Origin: Alistipes sp. UBA936
Lineage (GTDB): Bacteria; Bacteroidota; Bacteroidia; Bacteroidales; Rikenellaceae
Assembly: GCA_002293505.1 (NCBI GenBank)
Contig: DBDI01000001.1
Coordinates: 1-64,000 of the forward strand
Direction of reading: 5' to 3'
Length of the DNA: 64,000 bases
The notes under the pieces were generated by a model. It did no database searches. It had not been told where the DNA came from and saw nothing but the letters and a program-made list of their open reading frames with translations. This document shows positions 51,354 through 58,500 of this stretch, in pieces (within the stretch, counting starts at the first letter, position 1; each line of letters begins with the position of its first letter). Both the position numbers and the translations under genes were made by a program.

Positions 51354-52113
51354 AACCCAGGGGGTCACAAAAGGCGACCGAACGGGGGTGGGGACGAAGA
51401 GCGTGTTCGGGCACCAAATGAGGTTCGATCTGACGCAAGGCTTCCCGGTGCTGACCACGAAACGGCTACACCTGCGCTCTATTATTTATGAGCTGCTTTG
51501 GTTTTTGCGTGGCGACACCAACGTCAAATACCTGAACGCCAACGGAGTCACCATCTGGGACGAGTGGGCGGGAGCGGATGGCAGCCTGGGGCATATCTAT
51601 GGCTACCAGTGGAGGAGTTGGCCAACGCCTGACGGACGGCACATAGATCAGATAACGCAGGTGGTCGAGTCTTTACGCGCCAACCCCGACTCGCGACGAC
51701 ACATCGTAAGCGCGTGGAACGTGGGTGAGATCGACAATATGGCCCTGCCGCCGTGTCACGCGCTGTTCCAGTTCTGGGTCGCCGACGGGGCCCTGTCGTG
51801 CCAGCTCTATCAGCGCTCGGCGGATGTGTTTCTTGGTGTGCCGTTCAACATTGCTTCGTATGCGCTGCTGACGATGATGATGGCGCAGGTGACGGGGTTG
51901 AAGCCGGGCGAATTTATACTCACTACAGGCGATACGCATCTGTATCTAAATCACTTGGAGCAAGTGGACGAGCAACTCGCGCGAACGCCGCGACCGCTAC
52001 CGGTGATGCACCTGAACCCGGCGGTGAGTTCGATATTCGACTTCGTGTATGAGGACTTCTCGCTCGACGACTACGACCCGTGGCCGACGATCAAAGCACC
52101 GATAGCAATATGA
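51319..52113 (+). CDS. thyA: Thymidylate synthase
   Basis: A 264-residue folate-dependent enzyme making dTMP from dUMP, the same length as the E. coli protein. KQYLDLLHKIKTQGVTKGDR opens it, the catalytic Cys lies in ALPPCHALFQFW, and QLYQRSADVFLGVPFNIASY binds substrate. The ATG at 51319 lies inside the 3' end of the fusion gene in another frame (35-base overlap). It overlaps folA by four bases. Confidence 0.96.
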   Translation: MKQYLDLLHKIKTQGVTKGDRTGVGTKSVFGHQMRFDLTQGFPVLTTKRLHLRSIIYELLWFLRGDTNVKYLNANGVTIWDEWAGADGSLGHIYGYQWRSWPTPDGRHIDQITQVVESLRANPDSRRHIVSAWNVGEIDNMALPPCHALFQFWVADGALSCQLYQRSADVFLGVPFNIASYALLTMMMAQVTGLKPGEFILTTGDTHLYLNHLEQVDEQLARTPRPLPVMHLNPAVSSIFDFVYEDFSLDDYDPWPTIKAPIAI

Positions 52114-52568
52114 GTCTCAAGGTTATTGTGGCCATAGCGCGGGGCGGGGTGATTGGTTGCCGTGGTCGGATGCCGTGGCACCTGCCCGAGGACTTGCGCT
52201 ACTTCAAGGAGGTGACGATGGGAGGTGTGGTCGTGATGGGGCGCAAAACGTTCGAGTCGATCGGTCGGCCACTGCCGGGGAGGATCAATGTGGTCGTGAC
52301 ACGGCAAGCGGATTTCGCACCGCCCGGGGTTGAGGTGGCGCACTCGCTGGAAGAGGCCGTGGAGCGCCATCCGGATGCTTTTATTATAGGTGGCGCAGAA
52401 ATATACCGGCAGGCGATGCCGATGGCAGGAGAACTCTACATAACCGAAATCGACGCCGATTACGAGGGCGACACGAGGTTCCCGGAGTACGACCGGGCGG
52501 AGTGGCAGCTCGCCGAAGAACGCAAATTGGGTATAAATACCACCGCAAAAGTGTACCGAAGGTCGTAA
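52110..52568 (+). CDS. folA: Dihydrofolate reductase
   Basis: A 152-residue NADPH-dependent reductase that regenerates tetrahydrofolate after ThyA. VIVAIARGGVIGCRGRMPWH contains the M20-loop region; LPEDLRYFKEVT, VVMGRKTFESI and FIIGGAEIYRQAM are diagnostic. The start lies in the thyA stop (ATGA). The folA stop codon is part of the -7 element (TAACTTTG, 52566-52573) of the next operon. Confidence 0.95.
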   Translation: MSLKVIVAIARGGVIGCRGRMPWHLPEDLRYFKEVTMGGVVVMGRKTFESIGRPLPGRINVVVTRQADFAPPGVEVAHSLEEAVERHPDAFIIGGAEIYRQAMPMAGELYITEIDADYEGDTRFPEYDRAEWQLAEERKLGINTTAKVYRRS

Positions 52569-52573
52569 CTTTG
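52566..52573 (+). promoter_or_regulatory. -7 element of the Hdr-like operon, over the folA stop
   Basis: TAACTTTG whose TAA is the folA stop codon, eight bases before the ATG at 52582. It gives the electron-transfer cluster a promoter of its own. Confidence 0.55.
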
Positions 52574-52581
52574 CCCACCGG

Positions 52582-53217
52582 ATGGGAAAGTATTTCGACC
52601 TGCTGATGAAGGATGTGCGCCTCCGGGAGGGACTGAAGGCGTGTATGAATTGTGGCGTGTGCACTGGGGTGTGCCCCTCGGCCGAGTTCTATGACTACGA
52701 CCCGCGGCAAATAGTCAATATTGTTCAGAGTCGCAACGACGAACAGATCGAGCGGCTGCTGAGAAGCGACACGCTGTGGCACTGCGGCGAGTGTATGTCG
52801 TGCCGCCCGAGGTGTCCGCGAGGAAATACACCCGGGTATATCATTCAGGCCCTGAGAACGCTGTCCCAACAATTGGGTTTTTTTGCCGAATCTGAAAAGG
52901 GGCGTCAACAACTTCTGCTGAAGCGTGTTATCGGACAACACATTCTGGACAAGGGCTACTGCATTACCCCGCGGCTGGTGGCTCCGGAAGGTCATCCGGA
53001 GCAGGGGCCGGTGTGGGAGTGGGCCGTGACGAACGATGTGAATCTGTATACGCGCTTCTCGCCAAACTACCGTCAAGCGGGTGAAGGGGCCCTGAGAGAC
53101 ATAGACCGCGAGAGCATCGCCGAGATCAATCGGATATTCGAAGTGACGGGCGGAAAAGAGTTTTTTGAAACCATAGAAAAAGGGTGCGCAGACTATGAAG
53201 CGAAGCAGTTGGCGTGA
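52582..53217 (+). CDS. HdrC-like iron-sulfur subunit
   Basis: A 211-residue 4Fe-4S protein. Two clusters are evident: CMNCGVCTGVCPS (Cys21, 24, 27, 31) and CGECMSCRPRCPRG (Cys68, 71, 74, 78). The arrangement matches subunit C of heterodisulfide reductases, which passes electrons between HdrA and the CCG-domain subunit HdrB. The C-terminal 110 residues are longer than in methanogen HdrC. It overlaps the HdrB-like gene by 23 bases. It is first of five genes (C-B-A-C'-membrane). Confidence 0.85.
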   Translation: MGKYFDLLMKDVRLREGLKACMNCGVCTGVCPSAEFYDYDPRQIVNIVQSRNDEQIERLLRSDTLWHCGECMSCRPRCPRGNTPGYIIQALRTLSQQLGFFAESEKGRQQLLLKRVIGQHILDKGYCITPRLVAPEGHPEQGPVWEWAVTNDVNLYTRFSPNYRQAGEGALRDIDRESIAEINRIFEVTGGKEFFETIEKGCADYEAKQLA

Positions 53218-54280
53218 GTACGAAAAAGAGATAGCCCACGATCACTATTACTATGCGAGGAGCTGCATCCGTCAGAACTTTTTCCCGGGCAGCGAGACAA
53301 CTTTCCTGCGCATTATGCGCGACGTGCTGGGCAAGGATATCTACGACGATCCGCGACACACGTCCTGCACGGGGATCGGATACCACACAGACATAGTACC
53401 GCTGGATACTACGATGGCGGTCGTGGCGAGACAGTTTGCGCTGATGACAGAGGCGGGGTACGAAAATATGGCCGTGTCGTGCATCACATCGTTCGGACTA
53501 TATACCGAGATTCTGGAGACGTGGCACGAATTTCCCGAAACCGAGGCGAGGGCGCGAGAGAATTTACGGCAGGCGACGGGGCGAGAATTCCGCATACCGA
53601 AAAACATAGCTCACACCTCGGACTTGATTTTCCACAATCGAGAGGAGATCGAGCGGCAGGCTGTCCGGCGGTTGGTCGATGCCGCGACGGGCGAACCGCT
53701 GAAAGTTGTGGAGCACATCGGGTGTCACTATGCGAAGATCTTCCCCAAGAGCGGCATCGGCGGAAGCGAATTCCCTTATGTGTTGGCCGGAATGGTCGAA
53801 CAGTGGGGTGGGACGGTGGTGGACTATCCCGAGCGGAGGCACTGCTGCGGGTTCGGGTTCAGGAACTACCTGGTGCAGGCCAACAGGGGATTCTCGATCG
53901 CAAACTCACGCAAAAAGCTGGAATCGATGGCGCCGTACAAGCCCGATATGATGGTGGCGAACTGTCCGGGATGCGCGATGTTTCTCGACAAGTGGCAGTA
54001 CGCCCTGGCCGAGATGGAGAACACGACATACGGAGCCGACGGGAGGGGGATTCCTGTGCTGACGTATGAGGAGATGGCGGGACTGGTGCTGGGTTACGAC
54101 CCCTGGGAGATGGGGATGCAGATGCATCAGGTGGATGTGGAACCGCTACTGGACAAGCTGGGGGTGAAGTACGACTCCGCGGCGAAGTTTCTGGGCAGGG
54201 GGGGGAAGTACATCGGAGCCCCGAAGCCGGTGGCGGTGAATAGTTTTTCGGGAGACAGACTATACAGAATCAAACAATGA
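53195..54280 (+). CDS. HdrB-like CCG-domain subunit
   Basis: A 361-residue protein with cysteine-rich CCG-type motifs that in HdrB hold the non-cubane 4Fe-4S catalytic clusters. The second domain is complete: VVEHIGCHYAKIF, RRHCCGFGF and VANCPGCAMFL. The first is degenerate (RSCIRQNFFPG; TSCTGIGYH; VSCITSF). The C-terminus (about 300-361) has no counterpart I recognise. The substrate, perhaps a disulfide, is unknown. It overlaps HdrC by 23 bases and HdrA by four. Confidence 0.82.
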   Translation: MKRSSWREYEKEIAHDHYYYARSCIRQNFFPGSETTFLRIMRDVLGKDIYDDPRHTSCTGIGYHTDIVPLDTTMAVVARQFALMTEAGYENMAVSCITSFGLYTEILETWHEFPETEARARENLRQATGREFRIPKNIAHTSDLIFHNREEIERQAVRRLVDAATGEPLKVVEHIGCHYAKIFPKSGIGGSEFPYVLAGMVEQWGGTVVDYPERRHCCGFGFRNYLVQANRGFSIANSRKKLESMAPYKPDMMVANCPGCAMFLDKWQYALAEMENTTYGADGRGIPVLTYEEMAGLVLGYDPWEMGMQMHQVDVEPLLDKLGVKYDSAAKFLGRGGKYIGAPKPVAVNSFSGDRLYRIKQ

Positions 54281-55296
54281 AAAAAGTTGCAGTTATAGGA
54301 GGCGGGCCGGCGGGAATGCAGGCGGCGCTGTCACTGGTGCAGATGGGCTTGGCGCCCGTGATAGTGGAGTGCAGCAGCGCGCTGGGAGGAAAACTGAAAG
54401 ACTGGCACCAACTGTTCCCGTCAATGACCCCGGCGCACGAGGTTCTCGATGAGCTGACGGGACAGATTGCCGATGCAGGAGTGGAAGTGATGCTACACAC
54501 GGAGGTCGAGGGCGTGACGGGACAAGGAGTGACGCTGGCCGGGGGGAGGAAGCTGGAGGCGGATGCGGTGGTCGTGGCGAGCGGATTCGATATCTTCGAC
54601 GCGCGGCTCAAGGAGGAGTATGGCTACCACATCTACGACAATGTGTTCACGACGGTCGATGTGGAGCGAATGCTGAACAAAGGAGCTGTGGCTCTGCACG
54701 ATGGAAGCGCGCCGAGGCGGATTGCGTTTGTGCACTGCGTGGGCTCGCGGGACGAAAAAGTCAACCAAAAGCACTGCTCGAAGGTGTGTTGCATAACCGG
54801 GGTGAAGCAGGCGATGGAGATGCGGACGCTCTTCCCCGAGGCGGAGATCTTCAATTTCTATATGGACATCCGGATGTTCGGGCCCGGCTACGAAGAGATG
54901 TATCAGTCTGCCCAACAGGACTATGGCATCAATTTCATACGCGGGCGGGTGTCGGAAGCCTCGCCTACTATCGACGGTCGGCTACAAATCAAGGCCGAGG
55001 ATACGCTGGTCGGTCGGCCGATGAAGATGACAGTCGATATGCTGGTGCTGCTGGTGGGAATGAAAGCGGGAGGAAGCAACGCGAAATTTTCAGCGGCACT
55101 TCCCGGTGGCGGCATCACGCTATCCTCCAGCGGGTTCGTGGCGCCAGTAGATCTGTTTGCCGGCAACGTTTCGTCGGGGCTGGAGGGCGTTTTCTACGCC
55201 GGAACCGTCTCCGCGCCCAAGACCATCGGCGAAAGCATCGATGAGGGAGCAATGGCCGCGCTACGTGTGGCTGAATATTTAAAAGGCAGAAAATGA
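54277..55296 (+). CDS. HdrA-like FAD-dependent subunit
   Basis: A 339-residue flavoprotein. The FAD motif is VAVIGGGPAGMQAALSL. The HdrA-specific cluster region reads HCVGSRDEKVNQKHCSKVCC, followed by ITGVKQAMEMR. The C-terminal FAD contact is VFYAGTVSAPKTIGESIDEG. It lacks the extra ferredoxin domains and selenocysteine-type insertions of bifurcating methanogen HdrA, so simple electron transfer is as likely as bifurcation. Both neighbours overlap by four bases. Confidence 0.85.
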   Translation: MKKVAVIGGGPAGMQAALSLVQMGLAPVIVECSSALGGKLKDWHQLFPSMTPAHEVLDELTGQIADAGVEVMLHTEVEGVTGQGVTLAGGRKLEADAVVVASGFDIFDARLKEEYGYHIYDNVFTTVDVERMLNKGAVALHDGSAPRRIAFVHCVGSRDEKVNQKHCSKVCCITGVKQAMEMRTLFPEAEIFNFYMDIRMFGPGYEEMYQSAQQDYGINFIRGRVSEASPTIDGRLQIKAEDTLVGRPMKMTVDMLVLLVGMKAGGSNAKFSAALPGGGITLSSSGFVAPVDLFAGNVSSGLEGVFYAGTVSAPKTIGESIDEGAMAALRVAEYLKGRK

Positions 55297-55628
55297 GCGC
55301 GATAGAGTGGGGATACGGCATCAATGCGCCGCGGACGATGGATCTGGACAGGAACGACATCGGGCCGGCGCGAGAAATTCTGGCCGAGATGCCCGAATGG
55401 GGCGCCTGTATCGCCTGCGGAGGCTGCACCGCAACCTGCACCGCGGGAAACCTTACCTCGTTCAATTTCAGGCGAGTACATACGCTGGTTAAGCGCGGCG
55501 AATATGCGGGCGCATGGGCCGAGATGAACAAATGTATGTTGTGTGGGAAATGTCGACTGGTGTGTCCGCGGGGGATAAACACGCGGGGGGTAGTTAGGCT
55601 GATCAAACGAAAACTGGGGGACTATTAA
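55293..55628 (+). CDS. Second HdrC-like ferredoxin subunit
   Basis: A 111-residue 4Fe-4S protein. CIACGGCTATCTAG provides one cluster, with Thr in place of the usual Pro after the fourth Cys. CMLCGKCRLVCPRG provides the second. It may link the soluble HdrA/B part to the membrane subunit that follows after six bases. It starts in the HdrA-like stop codon. Confidence 0.82.
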   Translation: MSAIEWGYGINAPRTMDLDRNDIGPAREILAEMPEWGACIACGGCTATCTAGNLTSFNFRRVHTLVKRGEYAGAWAEMNKCMLCGKCRLVCPRGINTRGVVRLIKRKLGDY

Positions 55629-55634
55629 CGCCGT

Positions 55635-57386
55635 ATGGAGATGACGTTCTATAGCGGATTTGTAATCCCGTTCATCGTTGGAACGAGCGTGCTGTTCGCC
55701 GTAATTCTCTATAAATATGTACGTTGGATGGCGCGACTGCCGCGACGTGACAAACTGCTCGTATGGCGCAGAATGTTCTCTGTGGCTACGCTCAAGGGGC
55801 TGTGGGAGTGCTTCACTGAGTGCCTGCTGCATCGCCGGATCTGGCGCGTGAACCCCCTGTTGGGATATATGCACACGGCGTTCGCACTGGGGTGGTTCCT
55901 GCTGATCGTGGTCGGCTGGGTTGAAACGGTTGCCTATCTTGGGTGGCGGTTCGTGCCGTTGCAGGGGCATATTTTCTTTGATTATTTCACGCAAGGGATG
56001 GACCATGGGCCGCGGTGGGGTATTGATTTTGAACTCATTATGGACATCCTGCTGCTGTATGTTCTTTCAGGATTGGCGCTGGCGGTGTTCAAACGTTTTC
56101 GCTCGCGGTCACTCGGGATGAAGCGCACTACACGCCTCACACTGGGCGATCGGACGGCGATGGGGGCACTGTGGTTCGTGTTCCCGATGAGACTGCTGGC
56201 CGAGAGTTTTCCGTCGCAACTGCCGCTGTGGTGGGGCTACTCGATAGCGCTGGGGGTGTTCTTTGTGGCGATGCCGTTTTCGCGTTATATGCACATTTTC
56301 ACCGAAATACCGCTCATTTTTCTGCGCCGTTGGGGAATTCGCAGCGAGGCCGGACGAGAAAAATCGTTCGACCATTTCCAGCTCGAGGCGTGCTCGCGGT
56401 GTGGGGTGTGTATCGACCCGTGCCAGTTGCAGCGCGACGCTGGATTTTGGAATGTACAGTCGGCGTACTTCATCCGTGATCGCCGATACAATAACTTAAC
56501 GCGCTATGTGGCAGATAATTGCTTGCTGTGCGGCCGATGCCAGCGGAGTTGTCCCGTGGGACTCGAACTCGACACCCTACGCCTCGGCAGCCGCTGGACG
56601 CTGAGTGGCGCACCCTCCAACGGACGGTTCAACTATGCGCGAGGGGTCGATCTTTCGTCGGGTGCAGCTGGTTCTGGCGACAGGCGGGTCGGGTATTTTG
56701 CCGGTTGTATGACGCTGCTTTCGCCGCGGATTTTGCGGGCTATGGAGCGGATATTCGACGCGGCGGGTGAGCCGGTTTGGTGGGCCGATCGCGATGGCGG
56801 GGTGTGTTGCGGGCGACCGTTGAAGCTGTCTGGCGATCTCGATGCGGCGCGAGATATGATGCGAATGAATACGGAACTATTTCGTAATCACTGTATTACG
56901 ATGCTTGTTACGTCGTGCCCGATTTGTCTGCGCGTCTTTCGGGAGGACTACCGACTGGATACTGGCGTGGATGGTCCGAAGATCGAGGTGCTGCACCATT
57001 CGGAATATTTCGCTCGCCTGATTGCCGAAGGGCGCCTGACGTTAAAAGAGGTTGGTTCGCAGCTGTTTACGTACCACGATCCTTGCGAATTGGGGCGTGG
57101 ATGCGGGATTTACGATGCGCCGCGTGAGATAATTGCGGCCGTCGGAAGCCTCGTCGAGCCCACCGAAACCCGTTCCAAAGCGCTCTGTTGCGGCAGCTCG
57201 TTGGCGAATACTGCGATTAATGATATCGCGCAAGTGCGTATGGCTCAGACTGTTGGGCGAGACTTCGAAGCGACGGGAGCCGCGACACTTGTCACAGCCT
57301 GCCCCCTGTGTAAAAAGGCGCTTGCGCGCGGAACGTCACTGCCGGTGCAGGATCTGGCCGAGATTATCGAGCATCATCTGGCGTGA
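55635..57386 (+). CDS. Membrane HdrE/HdrD-like fusion (NarI-type + FeS + CCG)
   Basis: A 583-residue fusion. The N-terminal third has about five to six TM segments with conserved His/Arg, like NarI/HdrE cytochrome b subunits that react with quinone. Two clusters follow (CSRCGVCIDPCQL; CLLCGRCQRSCPVG), then two CCG domains (GYFAGCMTLLSPR with GVCCGRPLKL; YHDPCELGRGCGIYDAPRE with ALCCGSSLAN and ACPLCKKA). It resembles DsrMK/HdrED joined in one chain. It probably connects the soluble Hdr-like subunits to the quinone pool; inference. Its 3' end overlaps convergent btuG by 23 bases. Confidence 0.83.
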   Translation: MEMTFYSGFVIPFIVGTSVLFAVILYKYVRWMARLPRRDKLLVWRRMFSVATLKGLWECFTECLLHRRIWRVNPLLGYMHTAFALGWFLLIVVGWVETVAYLGWRFVPLQGHIFFDYFTQGMDHGPRWGIDFELIMDILLLYVLSGLALAVFKRFRSRSLGMKRTTRLTLGDRTAMGALWFVFPMRLLAESFPSQLPLWWGYSIALGVFFVAMPFSRYMHIFTEIPLIFLRRWGIRSEAGREKSFDHFQLEACSRCGVCIDPCQLQRDAGFWNVQSAYFIRDRRYNNLTRYVADNCLLCGRCQRSCPVGLELDTLRLGSRWTLSGAPSNGRFNYARGVDLSSGAAGSGDRRVGYFAGCMTLLSPRILRAMERIFDAAGEPVWWADRDGGVCCGRPLKLSGDLDAARDMMRMNTELFRNHCITMLVTSCPICLRVFREDYRLDTGVDGPKIEVLHHSEYFARLIAEGRLTLKEVGSQLFTYHDPCELGRGCGIYDAPREIIAAVGSLVEPTETRSKALCCGSSLANTAINDIAQVRMAQTVGRDFEATGAATLVTACPLCKKALARGTSLPVQDLAEIIEHHLA

Positions 57387-58500
57387 AAAACGCGATGTGG
57401 CCCGGGGCGACTCCGGCGGTGACGGCCCATTTCAGAGTGCCCGTCGGGGAGTAACAGCGCACGGTTCCGTCTTTGAGAAAATCCGCCGTGTCAGTCACGA
57501 AAATCTCTCCAGTAGCCGGCTCCGTGGCAAGTCCGTAAGGTGAAACTATCTGAGCATCAGTATCATCAGTGATGAAGTTGCCCGTTGCTAATCCCGTCGA
57601 CAGGTCGTAGGTCGTGTACGTGTTCGTGGGATTCCACTCGGCGTCGTAGGCGGTACCGACGACGTACATTCTGTCGCCCAATAGAGCAAAGTTGTCGCCG
57701 CCGAGAAAGCGCACGGGAACCGGCTGACCATCCTGATTGAGGGTTGTGACGAGAGTGTCGGTCGCGGTGTCTATGACGTAAATAGCGGCCGGGATGTTGC
57801 CGTAATCTCCTCTGGATGAGATGTATATCTTTCCTTTGCCGTCCGCGCGAACTCGCCACAGGTTGGGCGCGACCTCTATGCGTTTGGTTTCGGTAAAGGT
57901 GCTGAGGTCGATCACGCTGACAGTGCTCTCGAATACACCGTAACCACCTGAGTTAGCTATATATAGCTTGTCACCCACGACCGCCAGTCCATCCGGTTGG
58001 CGACCGACGCTGCATTCGTCTACGATGCGCAGCAACTCCAGATCGACCTTCGTGACGTGGCCTCCCAGAGTGCCGTCGTCGAGCGTCGCGCCTGCATAAG
58101 AAGTCACGTAAGCAAAACGGCCACTGAAGGCCACAGAACGCGGATTCGGGATCGTAACCCGGCCGATGTGAAGAGCCGTAGCCGCGTCAATCACCTCGAG
58201 ATAACTCGAGCCGTTCATCACCACGTAGAGTCTGCCGTCGTGGAGCTGCAGGTCGTTGCCTGTGTCGCCAAGGCCCATCGTTTCCATCGGGTTGCGTGCT
58301 TCGAAAATATTGTGTATAAGCTTATTGGAGGCGTAGTCGTAGAAGTCGAGCGTGGCGTTGTTCCCGCCCATCTGCCCCTCGTTCAACAAGTAAAAACCAT
58401 CGCCCAACGGATCGGGCAATTCGATCGGCGGAGTAGGGTCATCAACGCGACAAGAGGCGAAGAAAATGACAACGGTGGCAGCCGTAAATAGCTTTTTCAT
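57364..58500 (-). CDS. btuG: Cobalamin-binding surface lipoprotein BtuG
   Basis: A 378-residue lipoprotein (lipobox IFFASC, Cys17). A seven-bladed YncE-type propeller carries the opening DGFYLLNEGQMGGNNATLDF that marks Bacteroidetes BtuG proteins, which bind B12 at the surface with very high affinity and hand it to BtuB. Repeats such as VTIPNPRSVAFSGRFAYV and VGRQPDGLAVVGDKLYI show the blades. It overlaps btuB by four bases and shares the cobalamin riboswitch upstream of btuB. Confidence 0.88.
   Translation of the reverse strand: MKKLFTAATVVIFFASCRVDDPTPPIELPDPLGDGFYLLNEGQMGGNNATLDFYDYASNKLIHNIFEARNPMETMGLGDTGNDLQLHDGRLYVVMNGSSYLEVIDAATALHIGRVTIPNPRSVAFSGRFAYVTSYAGATLDDGTLGGHVTKVDLELLRIVDECSVGRQPDGLAVVGDKLYIANSGGYGVFESTVSVIDLSTFTETKRIEVAPNLWRVRADGKGKIYISSRGDYGNIPAAIYVIDTATDTLVTTLNQDGQPVPVRFLGGDNFALLGDRMYVVGTAYDAEWNPTNTYTTYDLSTGLATGNFITDDTDAQIVSPYGLATEPATGEIFVTDTADFLKDGTVRCYSPTGTLKWAVTAGVAPGHIAFFTPDDAR

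Noticed and set aside
52582..57386. Methanogenesis or sulfate-reduction genes
   Set aside because: Hdr-like subunits occur widely in non-methanogens. No mcr, mtr, dsrAB, apr or sat gene is in the window.
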